From JAXLYE01 sp046351595 (GTDB taxonomy: Bacteria > Myxococcota_A > Polyangia > Palsa-1104 > JAEUJZ01): DNA of 64,000 nt. The stretch lies in NCBI GenBank assembly GCA_046351595.1, contig JAXLYE010000003.1:558001-622000 (forward strand), written 5' to 3'. Numbering within the stretch: the first letter of the stretch is position 1; every line of letters begins with the position of its first letter. This document shows positions 16,131 through 25,380 of the stretch, in pieces. The notes beneath the pieces were generated by a model. That model saw nothing but the letters and a program-made list of their open reading frames with translations. It was not told the origin of the DNA and ran no database searches. The position numbers and the translations under genes are program-made.

Positions 16131-17447
16131 CCCGCCGTAGTGGCGGATGATGTACCGCCCCTGGAAGTTGTTGGTGCCGCCCTTGTGCACCTCGGCGCCG
16201 TGATCCCCGAGTCCGCCGTCGCGCGTGGCGCGGCCGCCGAAGGCCGGCTCCGCGGCGCGGAAGACCAGGTCCTCGCTCAGCGTCGCCTTGTCGTAGCGCG
16301 TGTGCAGGCGCGTCAGCACCCACGGCGAGAAGCCGCCGAAGAAGCCGCCGGCCATGCGGCGCGAGGGCATGGGCTGACCGGGCGCGGGGCTCGCCTGCTG
16401 CAGCTGTGCGGACTCGGGGAAGATCTGCTCATCACCCAGGGTGAAGAGGTCGCCCTGCTGCAGCGGCGGCGTCGGGCAGGGATCGCAGGACGTGGTCTGC
16501 CAGGCGTACTCGGTGACCACCGCCTTGTTGTTGTTGCGCAGGAGCGTCTCGTCGAAAAGCTCCGCGTAGAAGGCCGGGAAGACCTTGCGCACCTCGTCGG
16601 AGACTTCGATGTTGGTCGGGATGAAGACGTTGCGGTAGTTGGCGACCTCGAAGCGGCTGTCCGGGCTGAGCACGTAGACGATGAGGTCTTGCTTGGCGGC
16701 CTTGTCCTTTTCCCCGGGAGCGTTCAGCAGCCCCAGGCGCACCGGCAGGCGCAGCTCCTGCGCGTCATACCCGAAGCGCAGGGGAGACAGCACCACGGTC
16801 CCCTTGCCGTCGCGCTTGACCTTCTTGATATCGACCTTGGCGACAAAGAACTTCTGCTGATCGCGGATGTAGGGAGCCAGCGCCTGCGCCGCGCCCTTGG
16901 GGATGTTGTACTTGTTGAGGCGCAGCCAGGTCTCGAGGCCGCCGGACTCCTTGGCCGACAGGATGAGGATCTGGTACTCGCCGACCTCGAACTTGGCCTC
17001 GATGGTGACGCCCAGGCTCGCCGGAGCGCTGGACTCCGAGCGGGCCGCGGCCGAGCGCTTCATCATCGGCGCGTACACCTTGCGCTCGACCGGCGGCGGC
17101 ACGTAACAGGGGTCCTGCTCCCAGTACTCGACCAGGCGCGGCGCCGAGAGCTGATCGATGTGCTTGAACACGTCGGCGGCCAGCGTCTTGACGTTCTCCT
17201 TCTGCAGCACCACCGGCACCGGAACCACCATCGCGAAGTCCTCGGGCGGCCCTTTGTAGTTGTTCGACATCGTCAGCACGGTGTGGCTGCCCTTGCGCAT
17301 CAGCACGACCTGCGAGGCGCTGTTGGTCAGCTCGGCGTCCGCGCCCGAGACGAAGAAGCCACAGAAGGCGTGCGCCTGCGAGGCCGCGACGGTCAGCGCC
17401 GCGGCGGCCGACGAGACGAGCAGGGTGCGAGAGATCCAGGATCGCAT
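16101..17447 (-). CDS. secreted DUF2330 family protein
   Basis: 448 aa with a classical Sec signal peptide (RTLLVSSAAAALTVAASQAHA) followed directly by FCGFFVSG, the conserved cysteine start of DUF2330 proteins. Other family features are visible: a central segment NYKGPPEDFAMVVPVPV, the region ILSAKESGGLETWLRLNKY, and the CDPCP motif near residue 325. The start ATG 17447 is preceded by GGAGG. DUF2330 proteins are exported proteins of unknown function common in Myxococcota. The last nine codons lie inside the integrase coding sequence, so the original C-terminus may have been replaced when the island integrated. Confidence 0.85.
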   Translation of the reverse strand: MRSWISRTLLVSSAAAALTVAASQAHAFCGFFVSGADAELTNSASQVVLMRKGSHTVLTMSNNYKGPPEDFAMVVPVPVVLQKENVKTLAADVFKHIDQLSAPRLVEYWEQDPCYVPPPVERKVYAPMMKRSAAARSESSAPASLGVTIEAKFEVGEYQILILSAKESGGLETWLRLNKYNIPKGAAQALAPYIRDQQKFFVAKVDIKKVKRDGKGTVVLSPLRFGYDAQELRLPVRLGLLNAPGEKDKAAKQDLIVYVLSPDSRFEVANYRNVFIPTNIEVSDEVRKVFPAFYAELFDETLLRNNNKAVVTEYAWQTTSCDPCPTPPLQQGDLFTLGDEQIFPESAQLQQASPAPGQPMPSRRMAGGFFGGFSPWVLTRLHTRYDKATLSEDLVFRAAEPAFGGRATRDGGLGDHGAEVHKGGTNNFQGRYIIRHYGGSVNLRREIA

Positions 17448-17626
17448 GGGTCCTCCAGAGCCGATCAGCCCACCTCATCGTCGCTCACCTGCTGCGGAAA
17501 GGTCCAGCGGCGCGGCGCAGCGGCGGCCTGGCCGGCGAGCGGGCCGGCGACTGGGCCCGCGGCCTAACTGGCGGCGCGGGCGCGCAGCGCGGGCAAGCGC
17601 GGGTCCGGACAGCGTAAAATGCAGGC

Positions 17627-18310
17627 ATGGCCTCTGCCTGTGACACCTGCAGCGCGGCCTGCTGCCGTGAGACCCACGTGCTGCCCACCGGGCGCGAGGT
17701 GCTGCGCATCGCCGCGGCGACCGGCCTGCCGCTCGCGGCGTGCACCGAGCTGCGCGGCCGCGAGCGGTGCGAGGGCGAGTTCCGCATCGTGCTCGCCGCG
17801 CCCTCGCCCGCGGGGACCGAGCGCCGCTACCACCGGCTGGAGCTGCGCCGCGTGCCGACCCCGGAGGCGGACTTCATGCAGCGCTGCATCTTTTTGCAGA
17901 CCGACGGGCCGGCCGCGCGCTGCGGCATCTACCCGCTGCGCCCCGGACCGTGCGCCGCGTTCCCGTTCGAGCGCGACGGCGCGGGGGTGCGCATCAGCCG
18001 CATCGTCCGCATCGGGCGCGCCTACTGCCCGCCCGGCGCCTGGCAGCCGCCGGCCGCCGGGGACGAGACCGAGCGCGTGGTGCAGCCGCTCGTCCGGCGT
18101 GATGCGGACCGCGCGGTCTACGACGCCGTCATCGACGTGTGGAACGCGCGTGCGGACGCGGCGCTGCAGGACGGCGCGCGCTTCTTCCGGTTCCTGCACG
18201 AGGCGTACGCGGCGATCGAGCGCCACGCCCCGGAGCTCTTCGAGGTCGGCGTGCCGCCCGCGCGCATCCGGGGCGCCGTCGATGAGGCGCTGCGTGACGT
18301 GGCGCCGTAG
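17627..18310 (+). CDS. YkgJ/CxxCxxxxCC-family zinc- or iron-chelating domain protein
   Basis: 227 aa. The cysteine pattern of the YkgJ family is clear: CDTCSAACCRE at the N-terminus, CIFL near the middle and CGIYPLRPGPCAAFPF, corresponding to the C-IY--RP--C--FP signature. A later Cys (GRAYCPPG) completes the set. Proteins of this family bind a metal through these cysteines and some act near methylation or oxidation enzymes; the exact reaction is not known. The C-terminal part is helical and unrecognised. It starts at ATG 17627 and overlaps the V4R gene by 17 bases, so it is the first gene of a cluster ending in a TrpB2-like enzyme. Confidence 0.75.
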   Translation: MASACDTCSAACCRETHVLPTGREVLRIAAATGLPLAACTELRGRERCEGEFRIVLAAPSPAGTERRYHRLELRRVPTPEADFMQRCIFLQTDGPAARCGIYPLRPGPCAAFPFERDGAGVRISRIVRIGRAYCPPGAWQPPAAGDETERVVQPLVRRDADRAVYDAVIDVWNARADAALQDGARFFRFLHEAYAAIERHAPELFEVGVPPARIRGAVDEALRDVAP

Positions 18311-18854
18311 CGTCGAGCGGGTCCCGGCTGTTGCACGAGCGCTGCACGCGCCGCGGTCGGTCTGGCCGCAGCGACGGGCGCGGCGCGACCGTGCGCTGTC
18401 CATCTACAACACCGCGCGCGAGATCGGCTCGAACGACGCCGCGGTGTTCGCCGAGCGGCTGCAGGTCGAGGACGGCGTCGACCGGCTGGCGGCCGGCCCG
18501 ATCCACTTCGCCCACGCCGGCTGGGCGCGCGTCGAGATCCTCGACGACAGCGCCCCGACCACCGACGAGCGCTACTACCTGCACTACTACCACCCCAACA
18601 CCTTCGAGTCCGAGGTGCTGCAGCGCAAGGGTCGGCGCGCCAGCCGGCCGGGCTGCCTGTTCAGCGCCGGCTACTCCGCGGGCTGGTGCAGCTACGCCTT
18701 CAACATCGAGGTCCACGCACGCGAGATCCAGTGCCTGGCGTGCGGGGACGAGCACTGCGAGTTCGTCATGGCCCACGCCTCGCGTCTGGAGGAGCGGGCC
18801 GAGGAGGGCCTGCGGAAGTGCAGAGCAGCTCGCTCAAGCGGCCCGACGGGCTGA
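18294..18854 (+). CDS. V4R (4-vinyl reductase-like) domain protein
   Basis: The frame from GTG 18294 to 18854 gives 186 aa. The C-terminal half has the V4R signature: CLFSAGYSAGWCSYAF, then EIQCLACGDEHCEFVMAH, where the cysteines form the conserved small-molecule or metal site of this domain. V4R domains bind hydrophobic ligands such as aromatic hydrocarbons and protochlorophyllide-like molecules. The first 30 codons are arginine-rich and may not be translated; no ATG is available, and the start is placed at the GTG that has GAGG upstream and overlaps the YkgJ-like gene. Its stop lies inside the next small gene. It is likely a stand-alone ligand-binding protein of this cluster. Confidence 0.65.
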   Translation: MTWRRSVERVPAVARALHAPRSVWPQRRARRDRALSIYNTAREIGSNDAAVFAERLQVEDGVDRLAAGPIHFAHAGWARVEILDDSAPTTDERYYLHYYHPNTFESEVLQRKGRRASRPGCLFSAGYSAGWCSYAFNIEVHAREIQCLACGDEHCEFVMAHASRLEERAEEGLRKCRAARSSGPTG

Positions 18855-19117
18855 GTGGCTTCGCCGGCCAGGTCTTCGATGTCCTGGCGCGCTATACGAT
18901 GTTCCCCTGGGCGGTGATGAAGACGCAGTGCGAGCGCGCCGGGGTGGATCCCTATTCCCTCTCGGCGGCGACGCTGCGGCGCGAGCTGCTCGACAACATG
19001 ACCGCGGGCATCACGCGCTTCACCAGCCAGGCCAAGGGAGCGCGCGCGCGCGCCGATCTCGAGGAGCTGCTCGTGCCGCCCGCGCGCTCCCATCCTGACT
19101 CGCGCCCGCCCAGGTAG
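18818..19117 (+). CDS. small hypothetical protein in the V4R/TrpB2 cluster
   Basis: 99 aa starting at GTG 18818, with GAGGAGG eight bases upstream, inside the 3' end of the V4R gene. The core FDVLARYTMFPWAVMKTQCER and LLDNMTAGITRFTSQAKGA is amphipathic and helical, without a signal peptide or known motif. The tail is proline- and arginine-rich. The overlap and the strong ribosome binding site suggest that it is made together with the V4R protein. Family not recognised. Confidence 0.55.
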   Translation: MQSSSLKRPDGLSGFAGQVFDVLARYTMFPWAVMKTQCERAGVDPYSLSAATLRRELLDNMTAGITRFTSQAKGARARADLEELLVPPARSHPDSRPPR

Positions 19118-19237
19118 TATGCTGCGGCGCCTGCCTCCGCCGGGGTCTGCTGCGACGGTACGCGGCTGACCCGCGCGGCGCGCTGCGGTCTGTCCGGCGC
19201 GATCTTCCTCGAGACACGGGACAAGGAGTGCACCCTG

Positions 19238-20605
19238 ATGACGACCACCAAGTACCTCCTCCGCGACGACGAGCTGCCGACCGCCTGGTACAACATCGCA
19301 GCGGAGCTGCCCGGCGGCCCGGAAAAGGTCCTGCACCCGGGCACGCTGCAGCCGATCGGCCCCGACGACCTGCGCCCGCTGTTCCCGATGGCGCTCATCG
19401 AGCAGGAGATGACGACGCAGCTCGAGGTGCCGATCCCCGAGGCGATCCGCGACGCGCTCGTGGCGTGGCGGCCGACGCCGCTGTTCCGCGCGCACAGGCT
19501 CGAGCAGGCGCTCGGCACGCGCTCGCGCATCTACTACAAGTACGAGGGCGTCTCGCCGTCGGGCAGCCACAAGCCCAACACCGCGGTGGCGCAGGCCTAC
19601 TACAACGCGCGCGAGGGCGTGCGCCGCCTGGCGACCGAAACCGGCGCCGGGCAGTGGGGCAGCTCGCTCGCGTACGCAGGGCAGCGCTTCGGCCTCGAGG
19701 TCACCGTGTACATGGTGAAGATCAGCTTCCAGCAGAAGCCGTACCGCCGGTCGCTGATGCGCACCTTCGGCGCCGAGGTCTTCGCCTCGCCGTCCGAGCG
19801 CACGCAGGCCGGGCGCAACGTGCTCGCGCGCGATCCCGCGAGCCCCGGCTCGCTCGGCATCGCCATCTCCGAGGCGGTCGAGGACGCGGCCCAGAACGAC
19901 GACACCAAGTACGCGCTCGGCTCCGTGCTGAACCACGTGTGCCTGCACCAGACCGTGATCGGGCTGGAGGCGCAAAAACAGCTCGAGCTCGCCGGCGACT
20001 ACCCCGACGTCGTCATCGGCTGTCACGGCGGCGGCAGCAACTTCGCGGGCATCGCGTTTCCGTTCCTGCGCGACAAGCTGCACGGCAAGAGCGTGCGCCT
20101 TCTGGCCGCGGAGCCGTCGAGCTGTCCGTCGCTGACCAAGGGCCGCTACGCCTTCGACTTCGGCGACACGGCGGCGACCACGCCGCTGATGAAGATGTAC
20201 ACGCTGGGCCACGACTTCATGCCGCCCGGCATCCACGCCGGCGGCCTGCGCTACCACGGCGCCAGCCCGCTGGTGTCGCAGCTGGTCAAGCGCGGGCTGG
20301 TCGATGCCGCGGCGTTCCCGCAGCGCGCCTGCTTCGAGGCCGCGGTGCGCTTCGCGCGCGCCGAGGGCATCCTGCCCGCGCCCGAGAGCTCGCACGCCAT
20401 CCGCGCCGCCATCGCCGAGGCCCAGGCCGCCGACGCCGAGGGGGTGAGCCGCGTCATCCTCTTCAACCTCTCGGGCCACGGCCACCTCGATCTCGCCGCG
20501 TACGATCAGTTCCTCGACGGGCGGCTCGAGGACTACGAGTACCCGGCCGAGGCGGTCGAGCAGGCGACGCGCAGCCTGCCGAGCGTCCCGGAGAGCGCGG
20601 GCTGA
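19238..20605 (+). CDS. TrpB2-type tryptophan synthase beta-like PLP enzyme
   Basis: 455 aa, the longer TrpB2 form rather than the roughly 400-aa TrpB1. ATG 19238 has AAGGAG upstream. The PLP lysine lies in PSGSHKPNTA (about residue 113), the phosphate loop in GCHGGGSNFAG, and the typical TrpB2 N-terminal extension with YNIAAELP is present. TrpB converts indole and serine to tryptophan. TrpB2 proteins often lack a TrpA partner, and none lies here, so it may use free indole or act in another beta-replacement reaction. It is the last gene after the YkgJ-like, V4R and 99-aa genes, with 120 bases of leader in which I see no clear riboswitch. Confidence 0.85.
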   Translation: MTTTKYLLRDDELPTAWYNIAAELPGGPEKVLHPGTLQPIGPDDLRPLFPMALIEQEMTTQLEVPIPEAIRDALVAWRPTPLFRAHRLEQALGTRSRIYYKYEGVSPSGSHKPNTAVAQAYYNAREGVRRLATETGAGQWGSSLAYAGQRFGLEVTVYMVKISFQQKPYRRSLMRTFGAEVFASPSERTQAGRNVLARDPASPGSLGIAISEAVEDAAQNDDTKYALGSVLNHVCLHQTVIGLEAQKQLELAGDYPDVVIGCHGGGSNFAGIAFPFLRDKLHGKSVRLLAAEPSSCPSLTKGRYAFDFGDTAATTPLMKMYTLGHDFMPPGIHAGGLRYHGASPLVSQLVKRGLVDAAAFPQRACFEAAVRFARAEGILPAPESSHAIRAAIAEAQAADAEGVSRVILFNLSGHGHLDLAAYDQFLDGRLEDYEYPAEAVEQATRSLPSVPESAG

Positions 20606-20636
20606 GCCGTCGCGGACCGGCCGGGCGCCGCGTGAC

Positions 20637-23255
20637 TCAGCCGCGCGCGCCCGGGCCCAGCAGCCGGAACGCCAGGCGCTTGCCGCCCTCGGCGCAGACC
20701 AGGTAGAGCGCGACCGCGACGCCGAGCGCGAGCAGGAGCGGCAGCGGCAGCGGCACGAACCCGAGCCAGCCCGCGAGCGGCGTATACGGCAGCGCGACCG
20801 CGAGCGCGACCACGGCGCAGGTCAGCGCCACGAGCGCCGGGTGCGGCCGGCAGCGCAGCGGGTTGCGCCGCGTGCGGATGACGAAGATGACCAGCGCCTG
20901 GCTGGCCAGGGACTCGACGAACCAGCCGGTGCGGAACAGCGCCTCGCCGACGTGGAAGACCTTGAGCAGCAGCAGGAACGTCAGCAGATCGAAGACCGAG
21001 CTGATCGGCCCGACGAGCAGCATGAAGCGGCGCACCAGCTGCGCGTCCCAGCGCCGCGGCCGCTGCACCGCCTCGTCGTCGACGCGGTCGAGCGGGATCG
21101 CGATCTCGGACAGGTCGTACAGCAGGTTGTTCAAGAGCACCTGCATCGGCAGCATCGGCAGGAACGGCAGGAACAGCGACGCGCCGGCCATGCTGAACAT
21201 GTTCCCGAAGTTCGAGCTGGTGGCCATCAGCACGTACTTCTGGACGTTGACGAAGGTGCGCCGGCCCTCGAGCACGCCCTCGTGCACCACGGACAGATCC
21301 TGATCGAGCAGGATGAGGTCTGCGGCCTCGCGCGCGACGTCCGCCGCGGAGTCGACGGAGATGCCGACGTCCGCGCTGTGCAGCGCCGGCGCGTCGTTGA
21401 TGCCGTCGCCGAGGAAGCCGACGACGTGGCGCCGCTGCTTCAGCGCCAGGATCAGCCGCTGCTTCTGCCGCGGGCTGATGCGGCAGAACAGGCCGACGCC
21501 CTCCAGCCGGCCGTGCAGCGCCTCGTCGCTGAGGCGGTCGAGCTCAGCGCCCGTGAGCACGCCCTTTACGGGCAGGCCGAGCTCGCGCGCGGCGTGGCAG
21601 GCGACGCGCTCGCTGTCGCCGGTGAGGATCTTGATGGCCACGCCCTGCGCGATCAGGCTGCGCAGCGCCGCGGCGGCCGACGCCTTGGGCGGATCGAGGA
21701 ACGTCGCGAAGCCCGCGAACACCAGGCCCTCCTCGTCGCTGACCACCGCGCTCGTGTGGTCCGCGGGCACGGCGCGCCAGCCGATGCCGAGCGCCCGCAT
21801 CCCCTGGTCGCCGAGATCATCGAGCCTCTTCAGCAGCGCCTGTCGCAGCTCGCTATCGAGCGGCGCGAGCTCGCTGCCGCGCGCGTAGCGGTCGCACAGG
21901 CGCAGCACCTCCTCGGGCGCGCCCTTGACCACGAGCCGCGTGTCCGCGCCCTTCTGCACCAGCACCGAGACGCGGCGGCGCTCGAAGTCGAAGGGCACCT
22001 CGTCCAGCTTGCGCCACGCCGCCACGTCGAGCGCGCCGTGTGACAGGATCGCCTCGTCGAGCGCGCTCTTGATCCCGGTCTCGAAGTAGCTGTTCAGGTA
22101 GGCGAGCTCGAAGACCTGCTCGCTCTCCTGGCCGGCGGCGTCAAGGTGGCGGACGAGCCGGATCTTGCCCTCGGTGAGCGTGCCGGTCTTGTCGGTGCAC
22201 AAGAGGTCCATGGCGCCGAGGTTGTGCATCGCCGCCAGCCGCTTGACGATGACACGCCGCCGCGCCAGCCGGATCGCGCCGCGCGACAGCGTCACGGTGG
22301 TGATCATGGGCAAGAGCTCGGGCGTCAGCGCCACCGCCAGCGCCAGCGCGAACAGCATGGACTGCAGCCAGGGCCGGTGCAGCACCAGGTTGACGATCAG
22401 CACCGACAGCACCACCAGCACCGTCAGCCGCAGGATGAGCAGTCCGAAGCGCCGCGTGCCGAGCTCGAAGTCCGTCGGCGGCGGCGAGCAGGCCAGGCTC
22501 GCGGCGAGGCGGCCGAGCGTGCTGCGGTGGCCGGTGTGCGCGACGAGCACGACGGCGCTGCCGCTCATCACCGAGCTGCCGGCGAAGACCGCGCAGCGCG
22601 CCGCGTCCTGGCCGCCGGAGCCGAAGGAGTCCTCGCCGCGGGCCGCGGGCGCAGCGATCGACGCGCCTGCCTCGTCGGGCTGCTTCTCGACGGGGTAGGG
22701 CTCGCCGGTGAGCTGCGCCTGGTTGACGAACAGGTCGCGCGCCACGAGCACCCGCCCGTCCGCGGGCACCAGATCCCCGGCGGTGAGCCGCACGACGTCG
22801 CCGGGCACCAGCTCGGCCGCCGGCACCGTCACCTCCTTGCCGTCGCGCCGCACCCGCGAGCGCAGCGCCACCGAGCCGCGCAGCACCTCGACCGCGCGCT
22901 CGGCCCGCACCTCCTGCACGAAGTCGAGGACCACGCCGAGCAGCACGATGGCGGTGATGATGAAGAAGCCGGTGAGGTCCCCGGTCGCGGCCGACAGCGC
23001 GCTGGCCGCGAGCAGGATCAGGATCAGCGGGCTGCGGAAGCGCGCGAGCAGGGCGAGCACCAGCGGCACGCGCTGCGGGCTGTCGACGTCGTTGCGGCCG
23101 AAGCGGCTGAGGCGGGATGCGGCCTCGGTGCTGCTCAGCCCCTCGGGGCGGGTGCGGAGCGCGGCCAGGAGCTCGGCGAGCGGGCGCGCGTAGAACGGAG
23201 GTTCGGCAGGATCGGAAGGACCGGAAGGATTGGACGGCTCGGGTGCGGGTGGCAT
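20637..23255 (-). CDS. mgtA: MgtA-type P-type magnesium-importing ATPase
   Basis: About 872 aa from ATG 23255. P-type ATPase marks are complete: actuator motif LTGEP, phosphorylation site LCTDKTGTLT, KGAPEEV in the nucleotide-binding domain and the hinge GDGINDAPAL. The membrane segment TPELLPMITTVTLSRGA and the string VIVKRLAAMHNLGAMD are diagnostic of MgtA/MgtB rather than calcium pumps. It should import Mg2+ through the inner membrane. The N-terminus is proline- and serine-rich. I see no Mg-responsive leader in the short gap upstream. It follows the phosphoribosyltransferase gene by 67 bases and converges with the TrpB2 gene. Confidence 0.9.
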   Translation of the reverse strand: MPPAPEPSNPSGPSDPAEPPFYARPLAELLAALRTRPEGLSSTEAASRLSRFGRNDVDSPQRVPLVLALLARFRSPLILILLAASALSAATGDLTGFFIITAIVLLGVVLDFVQEVRAERAVEVLRGSVALRSRVRRDGKEVTVPAAELVPGDVVRLTAGDLVPADGRVLVARDLFVNQAQLTGEPYPVEKQPDEAGASIAAPAARGEDSFGSGGQDAARCAVFAGSSVMSGSAVVLVAHTGHRSTLGRLAASLACSPPPTDFELGTRRFGLLILRLTVLVVLSVLIVNLVLHRPWLQSMLFALALAVALTPELLPMITTVTLSRGAIRLARRRVIVKRLAAMHNLGAMDLLCTDKTGTLTEGKIRLVRHLDAAGQESEQVFELAYLNSYFETGIKSALDEAILSHGALDVAAWRKLDEVPFDFERRRVSVLVQKGADTRLVVKGAPEEVLRLCDRYARGSELAPLDSELRQALLKRLDDLGDQGMRALGIGWRAVPADHTSAVVSDEEGLVFAGFATFLDPPKASAAAALRSLIAQGVAIKILTGDSERVACHAARELGLPVKGVLTGAELDRLSDEALHGRLEGVGLFCRISPRQKQRLILALKQRRHVVGFLGDGINDAPALHSADVGISVDSAADVAREAADLILLDQDLSVVHEGVLEGRRTFVNVQKYVLMATSSNFGNMFSMAGASLFLPFLPMLPMQVLLNNLLYDLSEIAIPLDRVDDEAVQRPRRWDAQLVRRFMLLVGPISSVFDLLTFLLLLKVFHVGEALFRTGWFVESLASQALVIFVIRTRRNPLRCRPHPALVALTCAVVALAVALPYTPLAGWLGFVPLPLPLLLALGVAVALYLVCAEGGKRLAFRLLGPGARG

Positions 23256-23322
23256 GAGGGACCGTTCGGGGGCTGCCGCGGCGCAGCGGCCGCGATTCCC
23301 AGAACGCTCTGCATTGCAGTTC

Positions 23323-24003
23323 CTACGCCAAGAGCTGCAGCCTCGCTTCACGCCGCGGCGCGCGGTGGGCGCCGAGCAGGCCGAGCACCTCGCCGTCCGA
23401 GATCGGCGCGAAGTCCTCAAACCACTGGCCGAGCGAGCAGAGCGCCGGATCCCGGTGCAGGCACACGAGCGCGTCGACCCGCGGCTCCAGCGGCTCCAGC
23501 GACTCGGAAGCGGCGACGGGGACGGCGAGGACGATGCGCCGCGGCTGCTGCCGGCGCAGGCAGCGCAGCGCCGCCTGCACGGTCTCGCCCAGGGCGATGC
23601 CGTCGTCGACCAGGATCACGGTGCGGTCCTGCAGGACGGGCGGCGGCTGCCCGTCGCGGAAGCGCTCGGCCAGGTCCTCGACCTTGGCGCGCTCGCGGCG
23701 GATCTGCTGCGCGACCTCGGCGTTGCGCGGCCCGGTGAGGTGCAGCATGCGCCGGTCGAGAAAAACGGCGCCGCCCTCGGCGACCGCGCCGATACCGAGC
23801 TTCAGCGGCCCGGCCGCGTGCAGCCTGCGCACGACGCAGACATCGAGCGGGGCGCCGAGGTGGCGTGCGACGCGCGCCGCCACCGGCACGCCGCCGCGCG
23901 GGATGCCGAGCACGATCGGCGCCTCGCCCGCGTAGTCGCGGAGGTGGCCGGCCAGCTGCTCACCAGCGTCCACTCGATCTCGAAAGCGGGTGCGCCAAGT
24001 CAT
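23323..24003 (-). CDS. phosphoribosyltransferase-domain protein
   Basis: 226 aa from ATG 24003, with AGGAGG eight bases upstream. The PRPP-binding loop reads VILVDDGIALGETVQAA, preceded by GIPRGGVPVAARVA, which is the layout of the predicted phosphoribosyltransferases related to COG1926. Such proteins are frequent next to stress and ion-homeostasis genes and their substrate is usually unknown. It is upstream of mgtA in the same direction, so the two may be co-transcribed. Confidence 0.85.
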   Translation of the reverse strand: MTWRTRFRDRVDAGEQLAGHLRDYAGEAPIVLGIPRGGVPVAARVARHLGAPLDVCVVRRLHAAGPLKLGIGAVAEGGAVFLDRRMLHLTGPRNAEVAQQIRRERAKVEDLAERFRDGQPPPVLQDRTVILVDDGIALGETVQAALRCLRRQQPRRIVLAVPVAASESLEPLEPRVDALVCLHRDPALCSLGQWFEDFAPISDGEVLGLLGAHRAPRREARLQLLA

Positions 24004-24094
24004 CTGGTCTGCCTCCTGGGTACCCAACGCCCTGCGCGAACGCAGGCGGATGCCTCCGGTCGCTTGTCGGCAGCGCCTGGCGCTGCGGTGCGGA

Positions 24095-25042
24095 TCACAC
24101 GGTGTGCATGCAGTACAGGTCCAGCAGCGCGCCCGCGTCGTCGACGACCAGCAGGCGCGCGGCCGTCGGGTGATCGAGCTCGCCCAGGATGCACAGGCGC
24201 AGCTTGGGGCCGTGGTAGCCGGCGCTCTCGAGCGCGAACAGGTGCCGCTTGTCCTCCTGCTTGATCAGGGTCAGCGTCACCGGCTGCGGCGCGAAGTACA
24301 TCAGCGTGGTCATGCCGATGTCGCCGTAGTCATTGGGCGACATCGCGTTGCGATCGAACTGGATCGTGCTCGTCGCGCCGGCACCGTAGCCGTGGTAGTG
24401 GATCCGGATGTGGTGGCAGCCGTCGATGCCCGGCTGCATGAACCCGGAGTCGAAGGTGAAGTCGGGCTTCACCAGCGGCTCGGGCTGGCGCCAGCGCGAG
24501 CTGCGCCCGGCGTCGACCCAGACCCACGTCCGCGGCGTGTCCAGCTTCTTCTGGTACTCGAACCCGTAGTACCAGCCGGCGTCCAGCTCGGCCTGCGTGA
24601 TCGGCTGGCGCACGTAGGTGTGCACGTCCGCGGGGACGAGCTGGGGCACGACGAGCCGCTCGAAGCACTCCATGAACCCGTGCGGCGCCGAGAGCTCGCC
24701 GGCGTAGCAGCTCACCTGCTTCTCGTGCCGGTTGAGCGCCCGCGCCATGATCACGTTGCTCTGCATGTCCGCGGGCCCCTGCACGGTATAGGAGTCCAGG
24801 AACGACCAGAACCCCTTGGTGGTGAGGTACTGGAACAGCTCGTTGATCTGCTCGGGAGTGAGCCGGCCCTCGTGGATCACGGTGGAGCCCACCGCGGGAT
24901 CGATGAAGACGACCTTGCCGTCGCCGTAGATCTGGGTGAGCGGGACGTGGTTGATGAGCATCCCCGGCGCCACGAGGCCGCCGACCCTGTCGGCGGAGAG
25001 TACGAGGAAGTCGCGCTTGCGTTCGTAGAGGTGTTTTTCCAT
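24095..25042 (-). CDS. hypothetical cytoplasmic protein
   Basis: 315 aa from ATG 25042 (an upstream in-frame ATG at 25078 is possible; neither has a strong ribosome binding site). No signal peptide or membrane segment is visible. Parts such as FIDPAVGSTVIHEGRLTPEQ and CHHIRIHYHGYGAG suggest a beta-rich fold with several histidines that could bind metal, but I recognise no family. The composition fits the neighbourhood, so there is no sign of recent transfer. Confidence 0.6.
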   Translation of the reverse strand: MEKHLYERKRDFLVLSADRVGGLVAPGMLINHVPLTQIYGDGKVVFIDPAVGSTVIHEGRLTPEQINELFQYLTTKGFWSFLDSYTVQGPADMQSNVIMARALNRHEKQVSCYAGELSAPHGFMECFERLVVPQLVPADVHTYVRQPITQAELDAGWYYGFEYQKKLDTPRTWVWVDAGRSSRWRQPEPLVKPDFTFDSGFMQPGIDGCHHIRIHYHGYGAGATSTIQFDRNAMSPNDYGDIGMTTLMYFAPQPVTLTLIKQEDKRHLFALESAGYHGPKLRLCILGELDHPTAARLLVVDDAGALLDLYCMHTV

Positions 25043-25335
25043 GGGTCTTATTGTTTCAAGTTCAATGCCAGCGAGCACGCGGCTGAGCTGCAGAAGGTCT
25101 GCGAGCGCATGTCCGTGAGATCGCTAGTGAATCCGCTCCGGCCCGCTGGGGGCAGCGCAGGCGCCGGTGTGGTACGCCGTTACAGAGCGGTACTGTCTGT
25201 TCCTACGTAGTAACCTACACGGTGCTGCATGTAATCGCGCAGGAGCTCGCAGGCCGCGGGTGCGGGGCTCGACGAAGCGGACTGCGGAATCTGCAGCACG
25301 TGGGCAGGAACACGGTGTGGCGGCTCGCCGTGCGA

Positions 25336-25380
25336 GCTCCGGTGCCGCTGCAGAGATTCCGCTCGCAGCGGCACCGGAGC
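25336..25380. terminator. perfect 16-bp inverted repeat, strong hairpin
   Basis: The left arm GCTCCGGTGCCGCTGC (25336-25351) is the exact reverse complement of the right arm (25365-25380), with a 13-base loop. It lies about 60 bases past the stop of the minus-strand lipoprotein gene, so it may act as a terminator or mRNA-stabilising hairpin for it. There is no T-run, so classical intrinsic termination is uncertain. Confidence 0.55.

Noticed and set aside
19118..19237. Possible T-box or trp leader before the TrpB2 gene
   Set aside because: No T-box sequence, leader peptide with Trp codons or terminator hairpin could be seen.
19912..19923. Sequence like the kinase break (AGTACGCGCTC) in the TrpB2 gene
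   Set aside because: Eleven shared bases arise from common codons for Lys/Gln-Tyr-Ala-Leu; no break is seen there.
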